DNA from: Bacillota bacterium
Lineage (GTDB): Bacteria > Bacillota > Bacilli > Alicyclobacillales > SLC66
DNA length: 59,723 bases
Direction: 5' to 3'
NCBI GenBank assembly: GCA_021785975.1
Contig: JAJYOE010000003.1
Coordinates: forward strand, 1-59,723
The notes beneath the pieces are model-generated. The model was not told the origin of the DNA, ran no database searches, and was given only the letters and a program-made list of their open reading frames with translations. Position numbers and translations under genes: made by a program. Each line of letters opens with the position of its first letter. The first letter of the stretch is position 1. Shown here piece by piece: positions 23,859 through 32,845 of the stretch.

Positions 23859-24650
23859 TTACAGCAACTGAACGTCAAGCAACATTCCCGAGTGCTTTTT
23901 TACCTGAAAAACCCCTTCAGGAAATAATAAATATTGGCCGCGAATCCCAATTAAGCGCCCGCTTATTTGCTCTTTTTCCGCATTCATCGACTTTGCTTTT
24001 GGCGCAGGTTCACCTGCAAGAAAAGGGTACTCAAATTCATGGACGACCCGTTCAGGCAACAAATAAGAGCGCCACTCATCAGGAAGCTGTTCCTCCACTG
24101 CATTTGCAAGTTCCCGCAAATTGACATCATCCGCTTTCCCTTGCACCATTTTTCGCCAATCCGTTTTATCAGGCATGGTTTTTGCGATTTCCATTTCCAA
24201 TTCACCCGCCATTTTTCGAGTGGGAAGTTCTGCAATGAGCATGGCCCGAACCGCTCCCTGGTCGACCCAACGAGTGAACTCCCGGTGCTTTCGGGTCAAC
24301 CCCACTTTTGCATGGCTGCTGACTGCCAGGTACACATAATGAGGAATCATGCAGTGCGTTGCGGCAAATTCATTATCCCTGCATGTGCCCAGATGGTGAT
24401 GGCACTCATGCGGTTTGACAATGCAAAGGTCGGTTTCTGCCAGTGTCGTGACACAAGGAAAGCAGTAGCCATTCTGATATAATTTGCTCACTTTTCGTCC
24501 ACACGCAATACAACGTTTTTCGCCTTGAAAGCGAATATTCACTTGTCGTCCAAGCATGTCGGATATTTCCACCTGCTCATCGCCAAGCGTCCAAAAATAG
24601 CGAATGGTCGTATCCGCCTGATGGGTCAACTCACTGTTAAAGCCACGCAA
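23859..24650 (-). CDS. DUF2797-family protein
   Basis: The 263-aa protein carries the cysteine-rich knuckle CIACGRKVSKLYQNGYCFPC and a second Cys/His region (CIVKPHECHHHLGTC). A nuclease-like VYLAVSSHAKVGLTR segment follows, the hallmark of DUF2797 proteins. The role is unknown; the VYL…KVGLT region resembles GIY-YIG folds. The start is placed at TTG 24650, 12 nt after GGAG, but is not certain. Confidence 0.72.
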   Translation of the reverse strand: MRGFNSELTHQADTTIRYFWTLGDEQVEISDMLGRQVNIRFQGEKRCIACGRKVSKLYQNGYCFPCVTTLAETDLCIVKPHECHHHLGTCRDNEFAATHCMIPHYVYLAVSSHAKVGLTRKHREFTRWVDQGAVRAMLIAELPTRKMAGELEMEIAKTMPDKTDWRKMVQGKADDVNLRELANAVEEQLPDEWRSYLLPERVVHEFEYPFLAGEPAPKAKSMNAEKEQISGRLIGIRGQYLLFPEGVFQVKKHSGMLLDVQLL

Positions 24651-24718
24651 ATGCGTTCACGCTCCTGAATGATTGAGATAAATTAGCGGATGTTATAAAG
24701 ACAAAGGGGGAAACGTCC

Positions 24719-25384
24719 GTGCTGGTCTATTTGATTGCCGCCATTATACCTGCCGCTGCCATTTTGCTTGTGGTATATTTTTACGATCGACACAAGGTGC
24801 CACCACGACGTATATGGTGGCTTGTGGTCATGGGAGCCATTGTCGTCTTGCCAATCAGCTTTCTGGAAAGAGAAATGTTAAACGCATATGCCGCATCATT
24901 TGCACCCTCCATCCCTTTTCTTGGTGCACTTTTCACTTCGTTTTTTGTGGCGGGAGCCATTGAAGAAGGCGGCAAAGCACTGGTATTTTATCGATTTGTC
25001 TACAAAAAACCATGGATCGATGAACCTTACGACCACATTGTCTACGCGGTGACCATCGGCATGGGCTTCGCATTAGTTGAAAATTTTCTCTATGTCACCA
25101 GTTATGGTCTTGAAACCGCGTTTGTGCGCGCATTTACGGCGGTTCCCGCCCATGCCATGTTCGGTGCAGTAATGGGAAGTTTATTCAGTCAGAGCCAGTA
25201 CCAGTCCGCACCGCTTTGGCGCGCCTATGTAATTCCCGCATTGCTTCACGGCATCTATGACACGTTTGCCATGGCGCAAGGATTTATCGGCAATATGTTG
25301 TTGATTTTTTACCTGATGTGGCTGGTACGGTTCGCTTTTCTGAGGGCCACCGACTTGCAAAGGCCGAATTATCGCATGTCGTGA
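24719..25384 (+). CDS. PrsW-family glutamic intramembrane protease
   Basis: The 221-aa membrane protein has about seven hydrophobic segments and the family's motifs: EEGGKALVFY, MGFALVENFLY, HAMFGAVMG and HGIYDTF. In B. subtilis PrsW cleaves the anti-sigma factor RsiW; the substrate here is unknown, and no RsiW/SigW pair is in this window. Starts at GTG 24719 after AAAGGGGG. Its 3' end overlaps the convergent 119-aa gene by 16 nt. Confidence 0.88.
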   Translation: MLVYLIAAIIPAAAILLVVYFYDRHKVPPRRIWWLVVMGAIVVLPISFLEREMLNAYAASFAPSIPFLGALFTSFFVAGAIEEGGKALVFYRFVYKKPWIDEPYDHIVYAVTIGMGFALVENFLYVTSYGLETAFVRAFTAVPAHAMFGAVMGSLFSQSQYQSAPLWRAYVIPALLHGIYDTFAMAQGFIGNMLLIFYLMWLVRFAFLRATDLQRPNYRMS

Positions 25385-25728
25385 CCGCTGGCGCCAAACG
25401 GCTGCGGACTGTTCGGCAACCCCTCAAACACAAATAGAGTGCCTTGTTCCGCCTGATAAACGTAGGCTTCTGTCTTTTCATCCATCATCAATAGGTGAAA
25501 TAAATTCATGTTTGTCTTGAAATAAGGGCTCATATGTTCATCGTGCAATCGCAGTTTTAGGATCCTCGTTCGATCTTCCGCAGGAACCTGAAACCCGCTT
25601 GTCACGACAAAATCGAGGATTTTCTCGTCCTGCATCGGTTTCGCCTTTCCCCTGTTCTTAATCGATTCAAAAAAAGAACGGGCGGCTTTGGCCTTGCGGC
25701 TTTGCTCCGTAATCAGTCCGTAAAGCAT
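25369..25728 (-). CDS. Hypothetical 119-aa protein
   Basis: No family recognised. The basic N-terminus (EQSRKAKAARSFFESIKNRGKAKP) is followed by a compact region with ILKLRLHDEHMSPYFKTNMN and YVYQAEQGTLFVFEGLP. Starts at ATG 25728 after AGCAGGGA. It lies downstream of pepA on the same strand and overlaps the end of the prsW-type gene. Confidence 0.6.
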   Translation of the reverse strand: MLYGLITEQSRKAKAARSFFESIKNRGKAKPMQDEKILDFVVTSGFQVPAEDRTRILKLRLHDEHMSPYFKTNMNLFHLLMMDEKTEAYVYQAEQGTLFVFEGLPNSPQPFGASGHDMR

Positions 25729-25761
25729 CGATCAATCCCTGCTTTCCAAAAAGATAACAAG

Positions 25762-25802
25762 GAATGCCCCCTGCGGTAAACCAACCTGATTAGGGGGCAT
25801 TC
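25762..25802 (-). terminator. Long inverted repeat after pepA, terminator-like
   Basis: GAATGCCCCCT and AGGGGGCATTC form a perfect 11-bp stem with a 19-nt loop. On the minus strand it follows pepA and is trailed by CCTTGTTATCTTTTT, a weak T-tract. It may end pepA transcription or shape the leader of the 119-aa gene. Confidence 0.5.
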
Positions 25803-25909
25803 ACTTGTGGGATAAATCATTCAAGCTCTGACCACAGTATAACTGAAGATAGCCCGTAAAGGGAGTTAAAATTTATGGGCATTTCAGCAAACTATGGGTA
25901 CCCAGGCGC

Positions 25910-27304
25910 TTAAAGAGACTTTTGCAGCACAAACTCCGCCATCACCCTGACGCCAAAACCGGTGGCGCCAGCAGGTTGATACCCGTCCGCACGCTCTGCT
26001 TCCATGGGGCCTGCCATATCGATATGAGCCCACTTTTGTTCTTCGTTCACAAAGTGGCGAAGGAACAGAGCGGCAGTAATCGCGCCGCCGAGCCCTTTAC
26101 CGATATTCATAATATCTGCATAATTGCTCTTCAATTGACTCTTGTATTCCTCCGGCATTGGCATCGGCCATAAAAAGTCACCCGTACGATCCCCGAGTGG
26201 ACGAAGATCGCTGACCATTTCATCATCGCCAAATACAGCTGCGTATTTGGTGCCAAGTGCATTAGCCGCAGCGCCCGTCAATGTGGCGATGTCAATCACG
26301 TATTTTGCACCTAGTTCATGTGAGCGAATGAGCGCGTCAGCAAGCACGAGTCTTCCTTCCGCGTCAGTGTTGGCCACCTGTACCGATACTCCATTGCGAT
26401 ACTGGATCAATTCGCCAGGCAACATAGAACCCCCGTCTGGAGAATTTTCCGCGGCGGAGATAAGTCCGACCACATTGCACTTGGCACCGGTGCGAACGAG
26501 TGCGTCCAGCGCGCCAATGACTGCCGCCGCACCGGACATGTCCATCCGCATGTTGCTGATATCCCGTCCACTTTTGAGACTGATGCCGCCAGTATCAAAG
26601 GTGAGCCCTTTACCGACGAGCGCAACGAGCGGCAATGACTCGTCTGTCTGATAGCGCATTTCAATAAAGCGCGGCGGATGAACACTGCCTTTTCCCACCG
26701 CGATGAGCCCCATCATCTGTTCTTCAATGAGTTTATCTTCTTCCCAAATTGCTACGTTGACTCCGGTATTTTCAAAATGAGCGCGGGCAAACTCGGCCAG
26801 AACCGTCGGTCGAAGAATATTGGACGGTTCATTGGACAGATCCCTCGCCAGATTGGTGGAAGCCGCGTATACCTCCGCTTTTTTTAGCGCAGAGATTGCA
26901 TCTCCCTGCGTTTCGATATATACGTCCTGGAGCAAACTCTCCTTTTTCTTCGATTTGTATTTTTTAAATTTGTAGGTACCTAGGATAAAGCCTTCCGCAA
27001 TCGCTTCCACTTCCTGCGCTTCGCTATAAACTCCAGGGAGATTCACGCGAACCGAACTCAATTCTTCTTTTTCCACTCGGCGCAACACCTTGCCGGCGGC
27101 CTTTCTCAATTTGTCAGCATCGAGTTTGTTCTTATCGCCAATACCCACTACAAACAGCACTGGCACTTGACCACGATACACTGTGATTTCCGAATCATCT
27201 GTCTGCCAATCTGCAATGGAATATGATGAAACTTCTTCCACACCAGAGGTGACAAAATGAATTTCCGCGGCCACCGATTCTTGATGCTCAAGATGAATTT
27301 GCAT
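25910..27304 (-). CDS. pepA: Leucyl aminopeptidase (M17)
   Basis: The 464-aa cytosolic metallopeptidase removes N-terminal residues from peptides. The two-metal site is visible in GKGLTFDTGGISLK, MRMDMSGAA and NTDAEGRLVLADAL. The N-terminal macro-like domain is present, so the length is close to normal (about 500 aa). The ATG at 27304 has GGAAGGGAGC upstream. Confidence 0.93.
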   Translation of the reverse strand: MQIHLEHQESVAAEIHFVTSGVEEVSSYSIADWQTDDSEITVYRGQVPVLFVVGIGDKNKLDADKLRKAAGKVLRRVEKEELSSVRVNLPGVYSEAQEVEAIAEGFILGTYKFKKYKSKKKESLLQDVYIETQGDAISALKKAEVYAASTNLARDLSNEPSNILRPTVLAEFARAHFENTGVNVAIWEEDKLIEEQMMGLIAVGKGSVHPPRFIEMRYQTDESLPLVALVGKGLTFDTGGISLKSGRDISNMRMDMSGAAAVIGALDALVRTGAKCNVVGLISAAENSPDGGSMLPGELIQYRNGVSVQVANTDAEGRLVLADALIRSHELGAKYVIDIATLTGAAANALGTKYAAVFGDDEMVSDLRPLGDRTGDFLWPMPMPEEYKSQLKSNYADIMNIGKGLGGAITAALFLRHFVNEEQKWAHIDMAGPMEAERADGYQPAGATGFGVRVMAEFVLQKSL

Positions 27305-27337
27305 GACTGATGCTCCCTTCCGCTGTCAATACTAAAA

Positions 27338-27366
27338 AGTATACTTCATTTGACAGTGCGCGTCAC
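27338..27366 (-). promoter_or_regulatory. Possible SigA promoter of pepA with flanking inverted repeat
   Basis: GTGACG (27366-27361) and TATACT (27343-27338) are 17 nt apart on the minus strand. CTGTCAA (27323-27329) and TTGACAG (27350-27356) form a 7-bp inverted repeat around the -10 box and could be an operator. Confidence 0.4.
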
Positions 27367-27431
27367 GAAGACATCAAACCTGGTTTGCATGTTATACTAA
27401 TCATGAGAGACAACGCTCAGGAGGTTCCGTC

Positions 27432-27731
27432 ATGCGAAACGCGCGCACCTTGATCGAAAGGGTAGTCATCGCGAAAGCCATCGAAGGTGAACTGAGAACA
27501 TTTGATGTGGATTTGCACCATCAAGGGTCCAGTTACGAAGTATACGTCTTTGATCCGGAGGAAGCCTTTTCTGCCAGTCCGCTGGAATTTTCCACTTACG
27601 ATGCAGCGAAAGATGCCTTTTCCGCTTATGTGGAGTTGATCATGCACGAACCTGTGCTGCCCACCGATGCCCCTGTAGATTTTGCAGAACGAGTGTTTTA
27701 CAAAATGACTAAAAAAATTCATAATCTATGA
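27432..27731 (+). CDS. Hypothetical 99-aa protein
   Basis: Starts at ATG 27432 after CAGGAGGTTC. The acidic protein (RTLIERVVIAKAIEGELRTF … DPEEAFSASPLEF) has no recognised domain; alternating strand and helix patterns suggest a small globular cytosolic protein. It is followed 51 nt later by a small membrane peptide gene on the same strand, possibly co-transcribed. Confidence 0.62.
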   Translation: MRNARTLIERVVIAKAIEGELRTFDVDLHHQGSSYEVYVFDPEEAFSASPLEFSTYDAAKDAFSAYVELIMHEPVLPTDAPVDFAERVFYKMTKKIHNL

Positions 27732-27782
27732 GATGCAACAGGGGCCAACTCATGTTTCAATAAGAATAAAGGAGGTATAGCA

Positions 27783-27950
27783 GTGTTTAAGATGTATTTC
27801 GGCGTGACCGTCATGAACTTATTATTCGCTTTATTAGCCATCTTAATGCCTTTAGACCATAGTGTCGCTTTAATGATTATTTTCCTCGTCATCGCTGCGG
27901 TGTTCTTTGTCATCGCGCTTGCTAGTAACCGCCCTCAAGCACGATGGTAG
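27783..27950 (+). CDS. Two-TM small membrane protein, 55 aa
   Basis: A GTG start at 27783 follows a strong AAGGAGGT. The product is almost entirely hydrophobic, with two likely membrane helices (about residues 3-23 and 27-47) separated by PLDHS and a short basic tail (NRPQARW). Ends at TAG 27948-27950. No family recognised; the strong ribosome site and clean hydrophobic pattern support a real gene. Confidence 0.65.
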   Translation: MFKMYFGVTVMNLLFALLAILMPLDHSVALMIIFLVIAAVFFVIALASNRPQARW

Positions 27951-27962
27951 GGTAATATAAGG

Positions 27963-28610
27963 CTATTTTATCAAGTAATACGGCACCCATTCGTCAGCTT
28001 TCTCGTTAACGACGATCACGGGGATGCCGTTTTCTTTTGCTATTTTGGGGAATTTCCGAATCGGTTGCATGGTAAGGCTCGTCCCAATAATCAAAAGCGC
28101 ATCAGCAAGCGACATCCAATTCAACGCGAGTCCCAGTTGCCGGACTGGTTCCCCCTCTAGTACCACATCAGGCCACATCGGCCCATCGCATAACCGGCAT
28201 TTCACGTGATTCTTCCATAGCGCGATACTTCGCTCCCTCGCACCACAATGCAAGCATCGAAAACGGCGCAATGTACCATGAATTTCAATGACACTTTTTG
28301 TGCCTGCCTGCTGGTGAAGTCCATCAAGATTCATCGTGATGGTTTTCACATCGCGAAGGGCAAGTGCATGGTGCGCATGATTAGGTCTTGCCACGCTCCA
28401 ATCTTCGACGATTTTTGCGTACAAATGTCGGTACTGTTGCCAATGCCTTTTAGCCAATTCTTTTGAGAACAATTCCTTGACCTGTTTTCCGCGAAACATC
28501 TCTTCTGCGCTGGGAAGACCGCTCGGAACGCTGATGCCGGCACCGGTGATTGCCACCATCTCGTTCGCGCGAAGACAATGCTCCCGCACTTGTTTTTGCC
28601 AGCTTTCCAA
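27963..28610 (-). CDS. Sir2-family NAD-dependent deacylase, atypical motifs
   Basis: The 215-aa protein has GAGISVPSGLP, TMNLDGLHQQAG, the catalytic His in EIHGTLRRFRC, four zinc Cys (CLHC … CRLC) and IIGTSLTMQP. Compared with typical sirtuins, the PDFRG loop reads PSAEEMFRG, QNID reads MNLD, and FGE reads EGE. This may alter substrate or activity. Start TTG 28610 has AAGGAG 9 nt upstream; ATG 28628 is an alternative with no ribosome site. Confidence 0.82.
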   Translation of the reverse strand: MESWQKQVREHCLRANEMVAITGAGISVPSGLPSAEEMFRGKQVKELFSKELAKRHWQQYRHLYAKIVEDWSVARPNHAHHALALRDVKTITMNLDGLHQQAGTKSVIEIHGTLRRFRCLHCGARERSIALWKNHVKCRLCDGPMWPDVVLEGEPVRQLGLALNWMSLADALLIIGTSLTMQPIRKFPKIAKENGIPVIVVNEKADEWVPYYLIK

Positions 28611-28664
28611 TCGACCATACTCCTTCATTCACATCAGTTTGAATCCCATGATAAAAATAATGAC

Positions 28665-28694
28665 TTGACGTATAAACATAAAGTGTAGTATTAT
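28665..28694 (+). promoter_or_regulatory. SigA-type promoter of the serine operon
   Basis: TTGACG (28665-28670) and TATTAT (28689-28694) are 18 nt apart, upstream of the T-box leader. Confidence 0.75.
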
Positions 28695-28699
28695 CCGAA

Positions 28700-28987
28700 A
28701 AAACTGAATCATCCATAAATCAATGATGGAAACAGGCAGACAAGTAGCGATCAGAGATGCGGTGGTTGGTGCGAACCGTGCGCGAGGGGTCTGATGTAGC
28801 ATTCCGGAGAGTTGAGTGAACAGGCTATTTAGTCTAAGTAACAAGAAACGCTGGTCACGTTATCGACCACGGTATAATCTTACCGAATGAGACGGTTGTC
28901 GCGAGGCAATCGGAAAATAGGGTGGCACCGCGAGCACAAAGAACGACTCGCCCCTGCGTGGGGTGATTCGTTCTTTGTGCTTGTTCT
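28700..28987 (+). promoter_or_regulatory. T-box riboswitch, serine specifier
   Basis: The leader shows the T-box sequence AGGGTGGCACCGCG (28919-28932) and a terminator hairpin (GCACAAAGAACGA 28934-28946 with TCGTTCTTTGTGC 28968-28980). The stem I context TGTAGCATTCCGGAG places the codon AGC at 28798-28800 as specifier. Uncharged tRNA-Ser would favour the antiterminator and allow expression of the aminotransferase and serA. Confidence 0.9.
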
Positions 28988-29023
28988 ATCATTTGGGCTT
29001 TTCAAATATAAGGAGTGGATAAA

Positions 29024-30172
29024 ATGTTTGCAGAAAAAGCCGCACTTCGCATCCCAGGACCAACACCAGTACCACCGGAAGTAACCCGTGCCATGACCCA
29101 TTCGATGATCGGTCATCGCAGCGCCGATTTCTCAAATCTCTTGAAAAACGCGGAGGATAAATTGCGCCCGCTTTTTGGCACAAGTGGCGCTGTCGCCGTC
29201 ATCGCCGGTACTGGTACAGGAGGTCTTGAAGCGGCCATTGCCAATTTGGTCCTCCCAGGCGACGGAGTGCTCTCTGTCACCACAGGCAACTTTGGCGATC
29301 GCTTTGCTGAAATCGCCAAACGGGCAGGTGCAGAGCTTCATACGCTCGCCTATGAATGGGGAACGCCCGCGAGTCCAGAAGATGTCGACCGCTTCCTGTC
29401 AGAAAACCACCAAGTGAAAGTGGTACTCGTCACACACTGTGAGACTTCCACCGGCGTTTTGAACGACGTCAAAGCCATTGCACAAATTGTTCGCAAGCAC
29501 GATGCCTATATTGTGGTCGATGCAGTCAGTTCATTGGTTGGCGCCAAATTGCCCATGGATGAATGGAATATCGATCTGGTGGCCACCGGTTCGCAAAAGG
29601 CGCTGGCACTCCCCCCGGGACTCGCTCTCGTTGGAATAAGCGAACGGGCACTGCAACGCATCAAAGAACGTCCGGGACGTTCCCTGTATTTTGACCTGGC
29701 TCGTTATGCCAAAGACTTGAACGACAATACCACACCGTGGACACCGCCTGTCAGCCTTGTATACGGTCTGCTTCAATCCCTCACCATGATTGAAGAGGAA
29801 GGACTTGAAAACGTGCAGGCGCGCCATCTTTTGCTTCGGGATATGACAAGAGCTGCCATTCGCGCGCTGAACCTTCCGCTTCTCGTGACAGACGATAATT
29901 ACGCAAGCCCCACGGTCACTACCGTGCGCACGCCAGACTTTGATGCTGACGCGTTCCGCAAAATTCTCAAAAACGAACTGCATATCTCTGTTGCAGGCGG
30001 TCAGAAACAATTGTCAGGCAAGATTTTCCGCATCGGTCATATGGGTTATGTGGACGTTGCTGACATGCTGCAATGCATCTCTGCCATTGAGGTTGCACTA
30101 TACAAAATAGGTCACAAAATCGAGCTTGGCGCAGGCATTAAAGCAGCCGAGGAGGTACTGCTACGTGCATAA
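29024..30172 (+). CDS. Class V aminotransferase (serine pathway)
   Basis: The 382-aa PLP enzyme is of the alanine-glyoxylate/serine-pyruvate aminotransferase type (RIPGPTPVPPEVTRAM; PLP lysine in VATGSQKALALPPG). Its place between a serine T-box and serA suggests it makes phosphoserine from 3-phosphohydroxypyruvate in place of SerC. ATG 29024 lies 8 nt after AGGAG; the GTG at 29015 overlaps that site. Its stop overlaps serA by 8 nt. Confidence 0.88.
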   Translation: MFAEKAALRIPGPTPVPPEVTRAMTHSMIGHRSADFSNLLKNAEDKLRPLFGTSGAVAVIAGTGTGGLEAAIANLVLPGDGVLSVTTGNFGDRFAEIAKRAGAELHTLAYEWGTPASPEDVDRFLSENHQVKVVLVTHCETSTGVLNDVKAIAQIVRKHDAYIVVDAVSSLVGAKLPMDEWNIDLVATGSQKALALPPGLALVGISERALQRIKERPGRSLYFDLARYAKDLNDNTTPWTPPVSLVYGLLQSLTMIEEEGLENVQARHLLLRDMTRAAIRALNLPLLVTDDNYASPTVTTVRTPDFDADAFRKILKNELHISVAGGQKQLSGKIFRIGHMGYVDVADMLQCISAIEVALYKIGHKIELGAGIKAAEEVLLRA

Positions 30173-31757
30173 AGTATTGGTGACAGACCCCATATCTGAA
30201 GAAGGATTAGCAAAATTAAAGGAAGCGGACGATATTCAACTGGATATTAAAACAGGTATTCCAGTCGATGAACTGCTCTCCATTATTGGCGAGTATGACG
30301 CGCTGTTGGTTCGAAGCCAAACAAAAGTCAACGCAAAAGTCATTGAAGCAGGCAAAAACCTTAAAGTGATCGGACGGGCAGGAGTTGGTGTTGACAACAT
30401 CGACGTGCGGGCCGCCACCAAAGCAGGCATTATTGTCATCAACGCGCCGGATGGCAACACCATCACTACAGCTGAATTTACATTTTCCATGATGATGGCG
30501 CTCGCCCGCCATATTCCGCAGGCCTATACGACGATGCACGAGGGAAAATGGGACCGCAACCGTTTCCTTGGCGTGGAACTTCGAAGTAAAGTACTTGGTG
30601 TCATTGGACTTGGCCGTATCGGAGCAGAAGTGTCAAAACGAGCACTCGCCTTCGGCATGGAAGTGTACGCCTATGATCCTTTTCTAACCAGCGCACGCGC
30701 CGAGAAGCTTGGCGTAAAAATGGCTACCCTTAATGAAATTTACCCGGTGGCTGATTTTATCACCGTCCATACTCCCCTAATGAAAGAAACCCACCATCTC
30801 ATCAGCCATAAAGAGTTTGAGATGATGAAAAAAGGCGTGCGGATCTTAAACTGTGCCCGCGGTGGAATCATCGACGAAGCGGCACTCCACAAAGCACTGG
30901 AGAGCGGAATCGTAGCAGGTGCTGCGCTGGATGTTTATGAAGAAGAACCTGTCAAGGACAATCCTCTTCTTAATTTCCCGCAAGTCATCACGACGCCGCA
31001 CCTTGGCGCATCGACGATTGAAGCACAGGTTAATGTGGCAGTGGACGTGGCAGACGGACTTGTCAAGCTGCTACACGGCGAATCCTATCCACACACGGTC
31101 AATCTCCCCGCTTTGTCTGTCGAGGCAAAAAAAGCGATTGAACCTTTTACGGAACTCGGCGAAATTCTGGGCACTATGGCAGCCAAGATCGCATTTGACG
31201 GAATTTCCAAAATTACTGTCCGCTATGAGGGAGAACCGACACAGCATGCGCTGGATCCCATCACAAGATCGGTGCTAAAAGGGGTGCTATCGCGCTATTA
31301 CAATGAAGAAGTGCATTTGATCAGCGCTGCACTGATCGCGGAAGAAATGGGAATCGATGTGGTCGAAAGCAAGTCGTCACGACACGCCAATTATTCGAAT
31401 TTTATGCAAGTGGAACTAGAAGGCAAAGAGGGTCGAATTACCGTTGCGGGAACCGTACTCAAAGGCCATGGTGTTCGGATCGTGGAGATTGACGGATATT
31501 CTGTCGACATATTGCCAAGTTCCGCCATGTTGATGACCTGGCATCGCGACCGTCCCGGAATGATTGGACTGATTGGAAGTATACTTGGAGAAGCAGGCGT
31601 CAATATCGCCTCCATGCAAGTCGGCCGTCAGGTGGAAGGCGGACAGGCCATCATGATTATGGGCGTCGACCGATACGTGCCTGAAGAATCATTGCAATTT
31701 CTTGGCACGACGAAAGACATTGATCGAATTCTGTATCTGGAACTTCCGATCGCGTAA
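30165..31757 (+). CDS. serA: D-3-phosphoglycerate dehydrogenase
   Basis: The 530-aa enzyme catalyses the first step of serine synthesis. It has the NAD motif VIGLGRIGAEVSKRA, an ARGG-type loop (NCARGGIIDEAAL) and catalytic His in TTPHLGAST. An allosteric-substrate-binding domain and a C-terminal ACT domain (HRDRPGMIGLIGSIL) for serine feedback follow. Start GTG 30165 follows GGAGGT and overlaps the upstream stop. Confidence 0.95.
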   Translation: MHKVLVTDPISEEGLAKLKEADDIQLDIKTGIPVDELLSIIGEYDALLVRSQTKVNAKVIEAGKNLKVIGRAGVGVDNIDVRAATKAGIIVINAPDGNTITTAEFTFSMMMALARHIPQAYTTMHEGKWDRNRFLGVELRSKVLGVIGLGRIGAEVSKRALAFGMEVYAYDPFLTSARAEKLGVKMATLNEIYPVADFITVHTPLMKETHHLISHKEFEMMKKGVRILNCARGGIIDEAALHKALESGIVAGAALDVYEEEPVKDNPLLNFPQVITTPHLGASTIEAQVNVAVDVADGLVKLLHGESYPHTVNLPALSVEAKKAIEPFTELGEILGTMAAKIAFDGISKITVRYEGEPTQHALDPITRSVLKGVLSRYYNEEVHLISAALIAEEMGIDVVESKSSRHANYSNFMQVELEGKEGRITVAGTVLKGHGVRIVEIDGYSVDILPSSAMLMTWHRDRPGMIGLIGSILGEAGVNIASMQVGRQVEGGQAIMIMGVDRYVPEESLQFLGTTKDIDRILYLELPIA

Positions 31758-31770
31758 ACGAATCACCGCA

Positions 31771-31802
31771 AAGGGGGATCAAACATTGATCCCCCTTATT
31801 TT
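31771..31802 (+). terminator. Terminator of the serine operon
   Basis: AAGGGGGATCA and TGATCCCCCTT form a strong stem with a short loop, followed by ATTTTAT. It overlaps the final codon region of the convergent PRPP synthase gene. Confidence 0.85.
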
Positions 31803-32760
31803 ATATCGTATATATCGAGCTAAGCGCTAAATTATAATGCACTCTGCCAATGGCTTCCGCCAGAAGCGGTGCGATCGTGAGCACCTTAAGTGGAACGTCT
31901 GCCATGGTTTTCACTGGCAAGGTGTCTGTCACAATCAATTTTGATATCGCAGGGTGTTTCAAGCGCTCTTCCGCCGGTGAGGAAAAAACGCCATGTGTCG
32001 CGCATAGTACCACGTTCTGCTTGGCGCCCATCGCGATCAAATTGTCCACCACCTGAGCGATGGTCCCACCCGTATCGATAATATCCTCAATGACAATAGG
32101 AGTCTTCCCTTTCACATCGCCAATCAGGTGGGTGATCACTGCTTCATTGTGCCGTGGTCGACCTTTGTGCATGATCGCCATCGGCAAATCCAGCAGCACG
32201 GCAAACTTTTCTGCTGTTTTCGCTCTACCGGCATCTGGCGAAACGATGACCGCATCACTCAAGTCCATTTTCTTAACTTCCTCGGCGAGAATAGAGAGCG
32301 CAGATAGATGATCTAGTGGAATGTTAAAAAAGCCTTGAATGGCGGCCGCATGCAAATCTAGCGTAATGACCCGATCCGCCCCGACTGTCGTCACGACGTC
32401 TGCCACCACTTTTGCCGAGATCGGCTCCCTTGCCCCCCCCTGCTTTTCTTGTCTACCGTATCCAAAATACGGAATAATCACATTGATTCTACCTGCTGAA
32501 CTCCTTTTCAGTGCATCAATCATCAATAATAGTTCCACAAAATGATCATTGATTGGTGGTGAAAATGTTTGAAATAAATATATATCGTCCCCGCGAACAC
32601 TATCCTTGAATTGAGTGTAAAGTTCTCCACTCTTGAAACGGGACAGCTCCACTTTTCCAAGTGGTACATTAAGGTGATGCGCCACTTGTTCAGCCAAAGC
32701 GGGATGAGAGGAACCTGAATACAAACGGAAAGTATCTGATCTCATCCATTCTCCGTTCAT
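31801..32760 (-). CDS. Ribose-phosphate pyrophosphokinase, divergent
   Basis: The 319-aa protein is a PRPP synthase homologue (RINVIIPYFGYGRQE, TLDLHAAAIQGFFNIP, VSPDAGRAKTAEKF, VIEDIIDTGGT). It departs from the classical enzyme: RFxDGE reads RFKSGE, and the PRPP motif has VIEDI for V(L/V)DD. It may be a second, specialised copy; the standard prs is expected elsewhere. Start ATG 32760 is 9 nt after AGGGGGTGG; ATG 32745 is possible. Confidence 0.85.
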   Translation of the reverse strand: MNGEWMRSDTFRLYSGSSHPALAEQVAHHLNVPLGKVELSRFKSGELYTQFKDSVRGDDIYLFQTFSPPINDHFVELLLMIDALKRSSAGRINVIIPYFGYGRQEKQGGAREPISAKVVADVVTTVGADRVITLDLHAAAIQGFFNIPLDHLSALSILAEEVKKMDLSDAVIVSPDAGRAKTAEKFAVLLDLPMAIMHKGRPRHNEAVITHLIGDVKGKTPIVIEDIIDTGGTIAQVVDNLIAMGAKQNVVLCATHGVFSSPAEERLKHPAISKLIVTDTLPVKTMADVPLKVLTIAPLLAEAIGRVHYNLALSSIYTI

Positions 32761-32845
32761 TGGCTGAGCCACCCCCTGTTAGAAAAGAATGCGTTTTCAA
32801 TAATACTTTACCATTCTTCTTCTGCCGGGTAAAATGAGCGGGCGC

